Shown: positions 44,204-53,414, counted from the first letter of the stretch. The stretch is 64,000 nucleotides of DNA from Nitrospira sp. (GCA_030123625.1 CP126121.1:3822179-3886178), one strand, 5' to 3'. Numbers and translations: made by a program. Notes: generated from the letters alone by a model not told the origin.

Positions 44204-46075
44204 TTATTGTTCACGTACGATTTGTTTGCTTGCTTCAACGATGGACCGCACTCCAATCCCATAATGATCAACGAGTTCTTCAGGCTTGCCACTATGCGGA
44301 ATTTCACGAACGGCGAGTTTATGGACTCTCATGCCTTCCGTTGCAACAGCGCTGAGAACGGCATCGCCCAGACCTCCGTGGGCGTAATGATCTTCAACCG
44401 TGAGGATTCGACGCTGGGTCGCGCGACCGCTTTCCAGCAAGGTATCTCTGTCAATGGGGACGATGCTGTAGAGATCGATTACGCGAACGGCAATGCCTGA
44501 TGACTTCAGCTGATCATAGGCTTTCAAGGCTTCAAACAACGTCACCCCGGCGGCCACGATTGTGAGCACATCCGAGGCGCTCTGCCGGAGGGTTTTGCTG
44601 CCGCCGATGCGGAACCGTTCCTCTGGTCCGTAGAGGACCGGAGCCTTTGGCCTTCCAGCGCGGATATAGACCATTCCCTTATGCTTCGCAGCTTCCTCGA
44701 TTAATTGATATGTCGAGTTGCCGTCTGAGGGATAGAGCACCGTCACGTTTGGTTGTGCCGCCATCATGGCGATGTCTTCCAAGCCCATTTGTGACGGCCC
44801 ATCTTCGCCGATGCTGACGCCGACATGGGTTCCGACGAGCTTCATGTTTGAACCACTGATCGCGGCCATACGGATGAAGTCATAGGCGCGACTGAAGAAA
44901 CAGGCAAAGGTCGCTACAAACGGAATCTTGTCGCAGGCGGCCAGACCGGCGGCGGCACCCACCATATTTTGTTCGGCGATGAAACTCTCAAAGAATCGAT
45001 TGGAAAACTTTTTGCCGAATTTGTCGGTGTACGTGGAATTTTTTACGTCGGCGTCTAATGCGACGATCGAGGGGTTCACGGACCCCAAGGCTTCCAAAGC
45101 CACACCGAAGGCTTCACGTGTCGCGACGGAATCACCGATTTTATAGGGCGCGGGCGGCATCGGGCGGATGGCTCCGGGAGCGGTGGGGTGAGCCGACGGT
45201 TTTGGGACCTGAATCACGGCACCGTTCGGGCTGAATTGTTTCGTAAGTTCGTCGAGGGCCTTCTGGGTTTCTTCCCCTTTTTTGAGCGGTTTGCCGTGCC
45301 AGTCTGGCTTGTTCTCGATGAATGAAATGCCTTTGCCTTTGTACGTTCTGGCCAGCAACACGGTCGGTTGTCCTTTGGTGCTGGCAGCCTCATCGAATGC
45401 CTTGAGAACGGCTGTGAGATCATGACCATCGACGACGATTGCGTGCCAACCGAATCCGGCCCACCGGGAACGGTACGCATCCATGTCGTGCTGCAGCATG
45501 GTAGGGTCACTTTGACCCAGTCGATTCACATCAACAATGGCGCACAAATTATCCAAACCATATTGGCGACCGATCTCAGCGGCTTCCCAAACCGATCCTT
45601 CAACTGATTCTCCATCCCCCATCAATACGTAGGTTCGGTAATCGAGCCGGTCGACGTACTTTGCATTCAATGCGATGCCGATCCCAACGGGAAGTCCTTG
45701 CCCCAGTGAACCGGTGGCCATATCGACAAAGGGTAAGCGAGGAGTCGGATGTCCTTCAAGATCGGACGTCAAGGTGCGTAATTTTAGGAGGTCGCTCGGT
45801 GGAAAGAGACCCGCTTCCGCCCACGCCGCATAAAGCAGCGGAGCCGCATGGCCTTTTGACAGGATAAAACGGTCACTGTTGGGTGCCTTTGGATTATGGG
45901 TATCATAACGCATAACGGAGAAAAACAATGCGGCGACAATGTCGGCGGCAGAGGCGCAGCTCGATGGATGGCCGCTTCCGGCCTCGCTGGTGGCTCGTAC
46001 ACTGTTGATGCGGAGCTGGGTGGCTTTGTTGTGTAAGGTGCTGAGTAATTCAGGGGAAGCAGCTAAACCGGCCAT
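44204..46075 (-). CDS. tkt: Transketolase
   Basis: Transketolase moves two-carbon units between sugar phosphates in the pentose-phosphate and Calvin-type routes, using thiamine diphosphate. The 623-residue product is the shorter form. The ThDP motif is GDGESVEGSVWEAAEIGRQYGLDN with RLGQSD; the substrate region RFILSKGHAAPLLYA and the pyrimidine-domain Glu region FESFIAEQNMVGAAAG are present. A catalytic His is in SGHPSSCAS. All key motifs are intact. No other pentose-phosphate gene is adjacent. It needs ThDP, whose precursor is made by ThiE in this window. Confidence 0.95.
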   Translation of the reverse strand: MAGLAASPELLSTLHNKATQLRINSVRATSEAGSGHPSSCASAADIVAALFFSVMRYDTHNPKAPNSDRFILSKGHAAPLLYAAWAEAGLFPPSDLLKLRTLTSDLEGHPTPRLPFVDMATGSLGQGLPVGIGIALNAKYVDRLDYRTYVLMGDGESVEGSVWEAAEIGRQYGLDNLCAIVDVNRLGQSDPTMLQHDMDAYRSRWAGFGWHAIVVDGHDLTAVLKAFDEAASTKGQPTVLLARTYKGKGISFIENKPDWHGKPLKKGEETQKALDELTKQFSPNGAVIQVPKPSAHPTAPGAIRPMPPAPYKIGDSVATREAFGVALEALGSVNPSIVALDADVKNSTYTDKFGKKFSNRFFESFIAEQNMVGAAAGLAACDKIPFVATFACFFSRAYDFIRMAAISGSNMKLVGTHVGVSIGEDGPSQMGLEDIAMMAAQPNVTVLYPSDGNSTYQLIEEAAKHKGMVYIRAGRPKAPVLYGPEERFRIGGSKTLRQSASDVLTIVAAGVTLFEALKAYDQLKSSGIAVRVIDLYSIVPIDRDTLLESGRATQRRILTVEDHYAHGGLGDAVLSAVATEGMRVHKLAVREIPHSGKPEELVDHYGIGVRSIVEASKQIVREQ

Positions 46076-46193
46076 GGGAGATCCTTTCGGGATAGAGTAA
46101 GGATGTGGAGTATCTGATTGTATACTCTCGGCAGTGAATCCGACCTAACTTTGAGGCTAACAAATCGACTGGGTAGAGGTCAATGAAGAGATG

Positions 46194-46221
46194 AGCTCCC
46201 CTGGTTCTTGCCAGGGGAGCT
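46194..46221. terminator. Strong hairpin, 11-bp perfect stem
   Basis: AGCTCCCCTGG (46194-46204) pairs exactly with CCAGGGGAGCT (46211-46221) around TTCTTG. It lies 38 bases past the stop of the minus-strand FN3 lipoprotein gene and before the transketolase start. A TTTG run follows on the plus strand only, so on the minus strand it is a hairpin without a clear U-tract; it may still stop or stabilise the lipoprotein transcript. Confidence 0.7.
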
Positions 46222-46258
46222 TTGAAGCATAGCGATGGTGACTCGGCAAGCAGTTTGC

Positions 46259-46879
46259 TCAGCCTTGCGCCGGTGGGGTGACTACTAGCACCTCATTCGA
46301 ACAAGAACTTTCCGATTCGCCCCCTTCGTCCCCCCCATAGGCACTGATAGCAAAGAAATAGGGTGTGTTAGGTTCAAGCCCGGTAATGATGGCTGGTGGG
46401 GATTCGACCGATTGACTTTCCTCATAGGAACATGAGCCTGGTTCTCCGGATGATTGTTTCCCGTAATAAACCGCGTAACCAGCCACCTTAGGGTCAGGGT
46501 TCGGATCCCAGGTCAATCGTGCGGTAGCGCCGGTCGGCGTGGAAGTCACAGAGATCGCCGGCTCTTCCTCTCCGTCGGCAGGTTCCGCTATGGCTGCAGG
46601 TTCAAACTCTCCGATTGCACTTGCGGTTGCGTCTTCTGTTGATGTTGCTTCAGGATCTTCCTCGGCAGGAGGTTTCTCAGAGTCCGACGGCGCACTACCA
46701 CCCGGTTGAGTGTCGGTTGGTTCGGTTGGTGTAGAAAGAGACGAAATCATCGGCCCACCTTGTCCGTCATCACCACAGCCGGCTAGTGGGAGGGCGATGA
46801 GGCTCAAAACTATGACCTGGGCCACCGCAATCGAAAAGCTTCGATGCACGAGACCAAGCGAAATCGCATTTTTCAGCAT
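46259..46879 (-). CDS. Lipoprotein with fibronectin type III domain
   Basis: The ATG at 46879 (AGGGG upstream) is preferred over an in-frame GTG nine bases earlier; the product has 206 residues. The lipobox is LPLAGC. A long acidic, Pro/Ser/Thr/Glu-rich spacer (TPTEPTDTQPGG ... EEDPEATSTEDAT) is followed by one FN3 domain at the C-terminus (ARLTWDPNPDPKVAGYAVYYG, ITGLEPNTPYFFAISAY). This is a surface or periplasmic tether; the ligand is unknown. It is typical of exported adhesion-like or polysaccharide-binding proteins. Confidence 0.8.
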   Translation of the reverse strand: MLKNAISLGLVHRSFSIAVAQVIVLSLIALPLAGCGDDGQGGPMISSLSTPTEPTDTQPGGSAPSDSEKPPAEEDPEATSTEDATASAIGEFEPAAIAEPADGEEEPAISVTSTPTGATARLTWDPNPDPKVAGYAVYYGKQSSGEPGSCSYEESQSVESPPAIITGLEPNTPYFFAISAYGGDEGGESESSCSNEVLVVTPPAQG

Positions 46880-46991
46880 TAGTAACACCCCTCACAGTTA
46901 GATGAATAATTTGTATGAAACAGACTGCTCCGAGGGCAAAGCAAGGGGTATGCCTAGGTGTGAATAAAAAAATCGTTATTATTCAGTATGT

Positions 46992-47003
46992 TGTAAATTT
47001 ACA
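46992..47003. promoter_or_regulatory. 12-bp palindrome TGTAAATTTACA (possible operator)
   Basis: TGTAAATTTACA is a perfect palindrome in an AT-rich 208-bp region upstream of the FN3 lipoprotein gene (start 46879) and just past the TauE stop. The motif is of the size bound by dimeric regulators, but with only one copy and no promoter assigned, this is tentative. The region otherwise contains no gene. Confidence 0.3.
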
Positions 47004-47087
47004 GCGTTGTGAAAATGTTAGGCGTGAAGGGTACAACCTTCAAGTACTGTACAGTCATCGTATCTATCTCACGACCAACACGAGAGA

Positions 47088-47936
47088 TCATGAGGAGTTA
47101 TGTTGAGGCTCTGCTCGATCTCTAAAGAATCGAAACAACAGGTAGCCGTTTACGAGAACTACGATCGACAAAATACTGTAGGTTGTTACCGCTGTAGCAA
47201 GATTGAGTTCTACAAGCACCCGCGACAGGCCGAATCCCACTACTAACCCATCGAACGCCATACAAATGCGTCTGAATGTTTCAGGATCCATCAATCGGAT
47301 GAGGTAGGTTCCGAGAGGAATACCAATGATGACGCTCGGAACGATGTAGGGAATAATATCCATACTGCCGGCACTATAGAAGCCGATGAAGCCATATGCG
47401 ATTGCCGTGAGAGAGGATTCGGCGACCCGAATGACTCCCAAGGCAGCGCGGAAATCCTGTTTAGCGTATCCCTGATTGTTGAAGAGAAGGGCAAGGGGGG
47501 GACCGGAAATGGTGGTGATTGAATAGAGTGTTCCGATTCCAATTCCAAACGGGATCGCAATAGCCTTTTCAGCTTGAATAGGTCTTCGGATGCCGGCAGC
47601 TTGAAGGAGGATCAATGGCAACAAAAAGAAATATGTGACGAATTTAATCCATGCAGGCTGCACCAAAAAGAGGATATAGCTGCCAATGCCGATTCCGAAG
47701 ACCAGACCGATCAGAATGGGGACCGCGCGCCGCCAGATATTCGGGATACTCTTCCGATTCATGAATAGGACATATCCATTGATGACGAGTTCAATCAGCA
47801 CGAGTGCAGGGTTCAAAATGCGATTGGTGTAAAACAGCAAGGCCACGGGAACGGTAATCGAGGAAAAGCCGTACCCTAAGGCTCCGTTCACTGTAGCAGC
47901 GATAAACGTAATGAGGACAAGAACAGTCGTGTCCAT
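47088..47936 (-). CDS. TauE/SafE-family membrane permease
   Basis: A 282-residue integral inner-membrane protein with about eight hydrophobic helices. Family features: the first half opens with FIAATVNGALGYGFSS, and the second repeat has GTLYSITTISGPPLALL, the two inverted-repeat motifs of TauE/SafE exporters, which move sulfite, sulfoacetate or other organosulfur anions. It follows the Rrf2 regulator by six bases on the same strand, so both are transcribed together. Substrate is not known; the regulator suggests a sulfur or redox signal. Confidence 0.85.
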   Translation of the reverse strand: MDTTVLVLITFIAATVNGALGYGFSSITVPVALLFYTNRILNPALVLIELVINGYVLFMNRKSIPNIWRRAVPILIGLVFGIGIGSYILFLVQPAWIKFVTYFFLLPLILLQAAGIRRPIQAEKAIAIPFGIGIGTLYSITTISGPPLALLFNNQGYAKQDFRAALGVIRVAESSLTAIAYGFIGFYSAGSMDIIPYIVPSVIIGIPLGTYLIRLMDPETFRRICMAFDGLVVGFGLSRVLVELNLATAVTTYSILSIVVLVNGYLLFRFFRDRAEPQHNSS

Positions 47937-47942
47937 AGCTCC

Positions 47943-48377
47943 TTAGCTTTTGGGATGGTCTGCGGCAAAGTCGGCAAGCGAATAGTGATCGAGGATTCCT
48001 GCGATCGCATCACGGACTGTGCCCATGACTTGCTGTACGGGACACCGTGTCTTATCCGCATAAGGACAATCGCTGCATTTCTGGTACGCCGTCTTACTCA
48101 CGCAGCCGATCGGTGCCAGTGGACCATCGAGTATGCGTATAACTTGACCGAGTGTGATCTCGTTCGGTTGCTTAATAAGGACGTATCCGCCGTTCACTCC
48201 ACGTCGGCTGGAGACGATCCCCGCTCGTTTGAGCGTAAGAAGAATTTGCTCTAAGAATTCAATGGGAATGTGTTGGCGAGCGGCAATGGCGTGACGCTGC
48301 AGCGTCGTCTTTCCGTGGACGAGCGTGAGCTCAAGCAATGCCCGGAGACCATATTCACTTTTCTTCGAGAGCTTCAT
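47943..48377 (-). CDS. Rrf2-family transcription regulator with cysteine cluster
   Basis: Rrf2 proteins are winged-helix regulators, many binding iron-sulfur clusters. The start at 48377 gives the family opening MKLSKKSEYGLRAL and 144 residues. The wing region is SSRRGVNGGYVL. Four cysteines occur in GCVSKTAYQKCSDCPYADK and RCPVQ (C-x9-C-x2-C-x6-C), compatible with a cluster, as in NsrR, IscR and related sensors. It is the first gene of a two-gene operon with a TauE permease and probably regulates it and itself. Confidence 0.9.
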   Translation of the reverse strand: MKLSKKSEYGLRALLELTLVHGKTTLQRHAIAARQHIPIEFLEQILLTLKRAGIVSSRRGVNGGYVLIKQPNEITLGQVIRILDGPLAPIGCVSKTAYQKCSDCPYADKTRCPVQQVMGTVRDAIAGILDHYSLADFAADHPKS

Positions 48378-48400
48378 AAGTAAAGTGAGTTTATCAACAA

Positions 48401-48430
48401 CAGTTAGGGTAAACCGCAGTGATTCGTCAA
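48401..48430 (-). promoter_or_regulatory. Putative sigma-70 promoter of the rrf2-tauE operon
   Basis: On the minus strand TTGACG (48430-48425) and TAACTG (48406-48401) are spaced 18 bases, 24 bases upstream of the Rrf2 start. A second TTGAC lies just before the -35. The promoter overlaps an expected Rrf2 binding site, allowing autoregulation. The -10 match is weak. Confidence 0.4.
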
Positions 48431-48638
48431 GGTCAAAGTTTCCAGTGAGCAATTATTCGGGCGGTAGACCGGCGACCACGACGCTCTTGGAACGAAGATC
48501 GGCAGGGATGCATCTGCGCCGTAAAGAGTTTACGTCATATTGGCCTCTCCACTTCATGCGTCCACTCTTCCCAAGCTTTTATTCCCTTTGAAGATTCATT
48601 AAGATAGGCATCTAGAATCGATTTCCTCAACGAGGTCA

Positions 48639-50003
48639 TTGTTGAAACCCAGAATCGTCTTTTCTTGCCATACCTGTGGACATCAGGCGCCACGGTGGCT
48701 CGGTCGCTGTCCTGACTGCGGCGGCTGGAATACGATGAAAGAGGAGCGTCAATCGGCGACTGGAAAGGGGCGACCTGCTGTCGTACAGACAGTTCAAACC
48801 AAGGCCATGCCCATCGGTGAAATCGAAGTAGTGGGGGAGGATCGTCGGCTCACCCATATTGGGGAATTCGATCGAGTTGTAGGAGGGGGAGTTATTCCCG
48901 GCGCGGTTATCTTGATTGGCGGCGATCCGGGGATTGGGAAGACGACGTTGCTTCTGCAAGCCTTGCCACGGTTGGCGACTAAAGAGGCGCCGGTCCTTTA
49001 CGTCTCAGGAGAAGAGTCTCCCCGGCAAATCAAGATGAGGGGACAGCGGCTAGGCATCGAGCACCCGCATCTGTTGATTTTGGCCGAAACTTCCCTTGAG
49101 CAGATTCTGAAAGCAATCCAGGAAATTGGGCCGGCTGCCGTGGTGATCGATTCGATTCAGACGGTGTATACGGAACAAATAACCTCCGCTCCCGGTAGCA
49201 TCAGTCAAGTTCAGGAAGTTGCCGGACAGCTGATGTGGTTTGCGAAACGAGCCGGTGTCCCGGTCTTTATCATCGGGCATGTGACAAAAGAGGGGGCGAT
49301 CGCGGGGCCACGGCTATTGGAACATATCGTCGATACGGTCTTGTACTTTGAAGGAGATAAAGGACACAGCTACCGCATTCTCCGCGCCGTGAAGAATCGT
49401 TTTGGATCGACGAATGAAATTGGGGTGTTCGAAATGAAGGATGCGGGGCTCGAAGAGGTGAATAACCCATCTGAATTGTTTTTGGCGGAGCGTCCTGAAC
49501 GGAGCACCGGATCTGTGGTGGTGTCGAGTCTCGAAGGTACGAGGCCGATCTTGGTTGAGCTGCAAGCGTTGGTGTCCTCAACCACGTATGCGATGCCCAA
49601 ACGAGTGGCGAATGGAGTCGAGGTCAATCGGGTCTCGCTGCTGCTCGCCGTGATGGAGAAACGGGTGGGAGCGCATCTTTCCGGACAGGATGTGTATGTG
49701 AATGTCGTTGGAGGCCTGCATATCGACGAACCGGCGATCGATTTGGGAATCGTCGCAGCTATCACATCGAGTTTACGGGAGGTGCCTGTCGAGCCGGGGA
49801 CGTTACTATTGGGAGAAGTAGGCTTGGGAGGTGAGGTACGTGCCGTCAGTCAGGCTGAATTGCGCATCCGCGAGTCCACCAAGATGGGGTTCAAACGATG
49901 CATTCTGCCCGAACGAAATCTGATGAAGCTCGATCCCATCGACGGCATGGAATTGATCGGTATTCAGGAAGTGCGAGAAGCATTGGATGTGGTATTGGCA
50001 TAG
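48639..50003 (+). CDS. radA: DNA repair protein RadA/Sms
   Basis: RadA is a hexameric ATPase that drives branch migration in recombination. The 454-residue product has the N-terminal zinc finger (CHTCGHQAPRWLGRCPDCGGWN), RecA-like ATPase (Walker A GGDPGIGKTTLLLQ), the KNRFGS RadA-specific motif in RAVKNRFGSTNEIG, and a C-terminal Lon-type domain (GGLHIDEPAIDLGI). The start is TTG 48639 with GAGG upstream; no ATG fits the conserved N-terminus. The region 48453-48638 upstream holds no gene. Confidence 0.95.
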   Translation: MLKPRIVFSCHTCGHQAPRWLGRCPDCGGWNTMKEERQSATGKGRPAVVQTVQTKAMPIGEIEVVGEDRRLTHIGEFDRVVGGGVIPGAVILIGGDPGIGKTTLLLQALPRLATKEAPVLYVSGEESPRQIKMRGQRLGIEHPHLLILAETSLEQILKAIQEIGPAAVVIDSIQTVYTEQITSAPGSISQVQEVAGQLMWFAKRAGVPVFIIGHVTKEGAIAGPRLLEHIVDTVLYFEGDKGHSYRILRAVKNRFGSTNEIGVFEMKDAGLEEVNNPSELFLAERPERSTGSVVVSSLEGTRPILVELQALVSSTTYAMPKRVANGVEVNRVSLLLAVMEKRVGAHLSGQDVYVNVVGGLHIDEPAIDLGIVAAITSSLREVPVEPGTLLLGEVGLGGEVRAVSQAELRIRESTKMGFKRCILPERNLMKLDPIDGMELIGIQEVREALDVVLA

Positions 50004-50097
50004 AAATAGGGAAACGAGAGGCAGGCAAGGTTCGGTGCTCTCGCAACGCGCGCACAAAATTTATCGAATAATGATCACAATGGTCGGTGCTCAATGC

Positions 50098-50985
50098 ATG
50101 CGGGCAATAGAGCCTGATCCACCTCTGCTCTCCTATAGAGGGGAAGGTAGTAGAAAAAGAAGGCAACCGCACTTTGTCGGCGTACTTATCGCGGCCCTCC
50201 TATTGGCCGGTTGCACGCTCACGGCCTCAAAAGAAGAACTACTGCTCAGGCAGGTTACGGCGCAGGAGTTGACGGATCTTTTGCGCCATCGTGAAGCGGC
50301 CATCCAGTCTCTGAAGGGATTGTTCAGCGCGAAAGTACGGGGTGGGCTTATTCCGATTGCCTCACGAGTCGAAGGCGCGGTCTACTATCGTCACCCGAAC
50401 GCGTTGCGGCTGAGAGGATTTACCCCTCTCGGGAACGAACTATTCGACTTTGTTCAAGCCGATGATCTATACAAGCTCCGCTTGCCTCTCGAGGGGAAAA
50501 CCTATGCCGGCCACCAGTCCGACATGAAAGATGCCGGAAAGCTGGCTCGATTCTCTCAGTTGAGTGTATGGGCGATAGGCGGCGTGTTGGGGACGAATTC
50601 CATTGGCAGGGATGAAATAGCTACGGTCATGGAAGAGAAGGGTCGATATCGCCTCGATGTCTATGCGTCGGCAACCGGGGGAACGAGCCCATCGCGTCCT
50701 CCGATCCGACGCCTATGGTTTGACCGCCGATTGCTGGTGGTCCAAGAAGATTGGTTTGGGTCGAGTGGAGAGGTCGAGGCGACGATTCAGTATGACGATT
50801 TTAGGCCGATCGAAGAGGTGAAAAGTATTCAGGCAGAGGCTATGGGTGATCAAGATGTTCGACTATTCCGTCCCTTCAAGATTTTTCTGGAAGATGGGCG
50901 TGGACAAGGCTCAGTGCAAGTCACTTTCCACGAGATGCATCACAATCAAGCCATGCGGGCAGAAGATTTAGGTCAGGTCTCATAA
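50098..50985 (+). CDS. Lipoprotein with LolA/DUF4292-like beta domain
   Basis: The lipobox is LLLAGC (around 24 residues from the conserved hydrophobic start). Starts at 50098, 50080 or 50071 are all possible; none has a clear ribosome site, so the N-terminus is uncertain. The mature part is beta-rich (GLFSAKVRGGLIPIASRVEG, VYYRHPNALRLRGFTPLGNE), like LolA/LolB-fold and DUF4292 lipoproteins of outer-membrane biogenesis. It is therefore probably on the outer-membrane side or inner-membrane outer face. tsaB begins six bases later. Confidence 0.7.
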   Translation: MRAIEPDPPLLSYRGEGSRKRRQPHFVGVLIAALLLAGCTLTASKEELLLRQVTAQELTDLLRHREAAIQSLKGLFSAKVRGGLIPIASRVEGAVYYRHPNALRLRGFTPLGNELFDFVQADDLYKLRLPLEGKTYAGHQSDMKDAGKLARFSQLSVWAIGGVLGTNSIGRDEIATVMEEKGRYRLDVYASATGGTSPSRPPIRRLWFDRRLLVVQEDWFGSSGEVEATIQYDDFRPIEEVKSIQAEAMGDQDVRLFRPFKIFLEDGRGQGSVQVTFHEMHHNQAMRAEDLGQVS

Positions 50986-50991
50986 TCGTCG

Positions 50992-51768
50992 ATGAAAATC
51001 CTTGCGGTTGAAACGGCCACGACATGGCAGAGTGTCGCAATTCTCGAAGATGATCTTATCCTTGCGACGCATGAGCAAGAGGCCGGTGGTGCTCAAGACT
51101 CTCTCCTTTTACCCACTATCGATCGATTGCTGTCTCAATCCGGATTGCAGCTCAACGATCTCAGTGGGCTTGCCTGTTCGATTGGCCCGGGTTCGTTTAC
51201 CGGTATCCGAGTGGGAATTGCAACGTGCCTAGGACTTCGGGGAGCCACCGATCTTCCTCTCACGCTGGTGCCGACACTGGAAGCCATGGCGAGGAATCTG
51301 GAAACGGCAACCGTTCCGGTCTGTCCGATGTTGGTGAGTCGTCGTGGGGAAGTATACTGGGCGATTTTTCGTGGGGCAGAAGCTCAGGGATTGAATCGTG
51401 TACTGAGCGAACAAGTGGGAACCCCACAAGTATTAGCGCAGAGCCTCATTGAACACACGATAGTATTTGGAGCCGGATGGTCGTCGATGGGACATGAAAT
51501 TCAAGCGGCATTGCCGCCGTCGGTCACCGTCACGGTAGGGCCCGATCGAGCCTTCAGACCTTCCGCTATTCAGGTCGCGCGTATCGGGATGGAACGATTT
51601 CGACGAGGTGAAATCGCTGGAGATCTGGTTGCGCCGCTCTATGTCCAGCGGACCAGTGCTGAAATTCAATACGAACGAGGCGGTTCACCTCTTGCGAGAC
51701 GTCGGCAAAGAGTTGATACCAAGATTGCTGAACGATTGGCTCGCGGCCGTCGGCGGTCGCCTCTGTAG
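50992..51768 (+). CDS. tsaB: tRNA threonylcarbamoyladenosine synthesis protein TsaB
   Basis: TsaB is the inactive ASKHA-fold partner of TsaD needed for the universal t6A37 tRNA modification. The 258-residue product opens MKILAVETATTWQSVAI and has LLPTIDRLLSQSG, ACSIGPGSFTGIRVGIATCLGL and a C-terminal basic tail. It lacks the metal-binding His pair of TsaD, as expected. rimI follows six bases downstream (the usual tsaB-rimI pair) and tsaD lies 12 kb further on at the window end. Confidence 0.93.
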   Translation: MKILAVETATTWQSVAILEDDLILATHEQEAGGAQDSLLLPTIDRLLSQSGLQLNDLSGLACSIGPGSFTGIRVGIATCLGLRGATDLPLTLVPTLEAMARNLETATVPVCPMLVSRRGEVYWAIFRGAEAQGLNRVLSEQVGTPQVLAQSLIEHTIVFGAGWSSMGHEIQAALPPSVTVTVGPDRAFRPSAIQVARIGMERFRRGEIAGDLVAPLYVQRTSAEIQYERGGSPLARRRQRVDTKIAERLARGRRRSPL

Positions 51769-51773
51769 GGAAT

Positions 51774-52337
51774 GTGAGCAGCCACATCGTGCTTTCTGAA
51801 TTTGAGATTGTCCCGGCGACATCGGATATGTTGGCGGACATCTTTGCTTTGGAAGAGGCTTGCTTCTCGTCCCCGTGGACGCGCAAAATGCTGGAAGGTG
51901 AATTGACGGGCAACCAATTCGCGCACTTTCTCGTCGCGATATGTCGCAGGCAGTCGAAAACAAAGACAAGGCCTACGATTATCGGGTACCATTGTTTCTG
52001 GATCGTCTTTGAAGAGTTGCGACTGATGAATCTTGCGGTACGAGAGTCGATGCGGAGGAGGGGGGTGGGAGGAACGCTTGTCACCGCGGCCCTCCATCTG
52101 GGGTTAGAGCATGCGGCCACTCGGGCGGTCCTCGAAGTCAGAACCTCGAACGATGCAGCGCGTTCCCTCTATACTCATATAGGCTTTGTGCCGATCGGTA
52201 GTCGCCCTCGTTACTATACGAATCCCATCGAAGACGCCGTGCTGATGGAAATGAATCCCCTTGTGGTGCCGCGTGATCAGAGGAGGGACAGGGCCTTTGT
52301 CTCGGGAGGTGAATCAGCTTCAACAGAGTCACTTTAA
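51774..52337 (+). CDS. rimI: GNAT acetyltransferase RimI-like
   Basis: RimI acetylates the N-terminal alanine of ribosomal protein S18 and possibly others. The 187-residue product starts at GTG 51774. It has the GNAT motif A (NLAVRESMRRRGVGGTLVTAA), motif B with RTSNDAARSLYTHIGFVPIGSRPRYY (the usual RN-x-A-x-x-LY-x-x-GF pattern, here SNDAA), and the opening EIVPATSDMLADIFALE. It has a C-terminal extension of ~20 polar residues. A short coding gap after tsaB implies co-transcription. Confidence 0.85.
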   Translation: MSSHIVLSEFEIVPATSDMLADIFALEEACFSSPWTRKMLEGELTGNQFAHFLVAICRRQSKTKTRPTIIGYHCFWIVFEELRLMNLAVRESMRRRGVGGTLVTAALHLGLEHAATRAVLEVRTSNDAARSLYTHIGFVPIGSRPRYYTNPIEDAVLMEMNPLVVPRDQRRDRAFVSGGESASTESL

Positions 52338-52352
52338 CCAGGAGGTGTCCTT

Positions 52353-52592
52353 ATGTTGACGGAAGATGCGATCGTCGAACAGCTTCGCCATTCCAATACC
52401 GAATTCCGGGAGCTCGAAGCGTCCCACCATCGCCTGGACTTAGAACTCAACGAATTGCAGAAGCGCCATGTCCTGACCCCCTCGGAAGAAATCGAGAAAA
52501 AACGGATACAAAAGGAAAAATTGGCGAAGAAAGACAAGCTTGCAGAACTGATTCGTCTCTACCGCGAGCAAAGCCTCGAGCCGGCGCGGTAG
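52353..52592 (+). CDS. Small DUF465 (YdcH-like) protein
   Basis: A 79-residue helical protein with AGGAGG before its ATG. The pattern FRELEASHHRLDLELNELQK followed by LTPSEEIEKKRIQKEKLAKK-D matches the small DUF465/YdcH family. It forms a helical hairpin; the family function is unsettled. tatC follows 45 bases downstream on the same strand. Confidence 0.85.
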   Translation: MLTEDAIVEQLRHSNTEFRELEASHHRLDLELNELQKRHVLTPSEEIEKKRIQKEKLAKKDKLAELIRLYREQSLEPAR

Positions 52593-52637
52593 AAGGCTGA
52601 TCGGCCACTGATTCCGCAGGCGGCTGAATCCGTCGAT

Positions 52638-53414
52638 ATGGGACAGAACATCCATCCGCTTGCTTCCCACATCCAAGCCGTCAAACGACGGCTGCTCATC
52701 ATCGGTGCGACGGTCTTGAGCGCATTGGTGCTGACCTTCTCTTTTTCCTCCGAAATGGTCGCATGGCTCAACCGACCTTTTTCCAACCAACTGGTGTTTT
52801 ACGGTCCCACGGAGGCGTTGTTCGCCTCGATCAAGGTGTCGTTGTTGGCGGCTCTCATCCTCAGCTTGCCGGTCATTTTTTATCAGTGTTGGAAGTTCAT
52901 CGAGCCCGCTCTGTTACCGAAGGAACAGCGTTGGGCGATTCCGCTATTCATGGTGGCGGGAGGGCTGTTTGCATTAGGGTTGGTCTTCTGCAACGTGGTG
53001 ATTTTGCCGTTGGTGATCGACCTGTTCGTGAGTTTCGGACTCGATCGTGATATCACTCCCCAATTGAGTGTCGGTACCTATATTGATTTTAACGTAAAAT
53101 TTCTGCTCATCTTCGGCTGTGCCTTCGAACTGCCCTTGGCCATGAGTCTCGCGGCTATGGCGGGAGTGGCATCAGCAGACTCGTTTGCTCGTTACCGTAA
53201 ACATGCTGTGTTGTCGTGTCTTATTATCTCCGCCATCGTCACTCCTGACGCGACGCTCTTCACCATGCTTTTGATGGCGGTTCCTTTGATGGCGCTGTAT
53301 GAGATCGGGATTCTCGGCGCCCGGCTTTTCGGGCGGAATCAGAACTCGGAGAGGATCGATTTGCCGCTCGATCCGGATCTCCCGATTAACACCGCCGGGA
53401 CGAGACTACGATGA
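52638..53414 (+). CDS. tatC: Sec-independent translocase subunit TatC
   Basis: TatC recognises twin-arginine signal peptides in the inner membrane. The 258-residue product has six hydrophobic helices and the conserved regions PTEALFASIKVSLLAAL, LPVIFYQCWKFIEPALLPKEQR (contains the conserved Glu-Pro helix) and FELPLAMSLAAMAGV, with AIVTPDATLFTMLLMAVPLMALYEIG near the end. No tatA/tatB is adjacent in the window. It overlaps the next gene by four bases (ATGA). The periplasmic copper and haem proteins here are likely Sec or Tat clients. Confidence 0.93.
   Translation: MGQNIHPLASHIQAVKRRLLIIGATVLSALVLTFSFSSEMVAWLNRPFSNQLVFYGPTEALFASIKVSLLAALILSLPVIFYQCWKFIEPALLPKEQRWAIPLFMVAGGLFALGLVFCNVVILPLVIDLFVSFGLDRDITPQLSVGTYIDFNVKFLLIFGCAFELPLAMSLAAMAGVASADSFARYRKHAVLSCLIISAIVTPDATLFTMLLMAVPLMALYEIGILGARLFGRNQNSERIDLPLDPDLPINTAGTRLR

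Noticed and set aside
44112-44264. Possible small plus-strand gene after the cytochrome c
   Set aside because: It runs into the end of transketolase, has a weak start site and no homology; coding support is absent.
46915-47106. 63-residue plus-strand frame in the FN3-TauE gap
   Set aside because: AT-rich, no ribosome site, overlaps the tauE end; more likely a regulatory gap.
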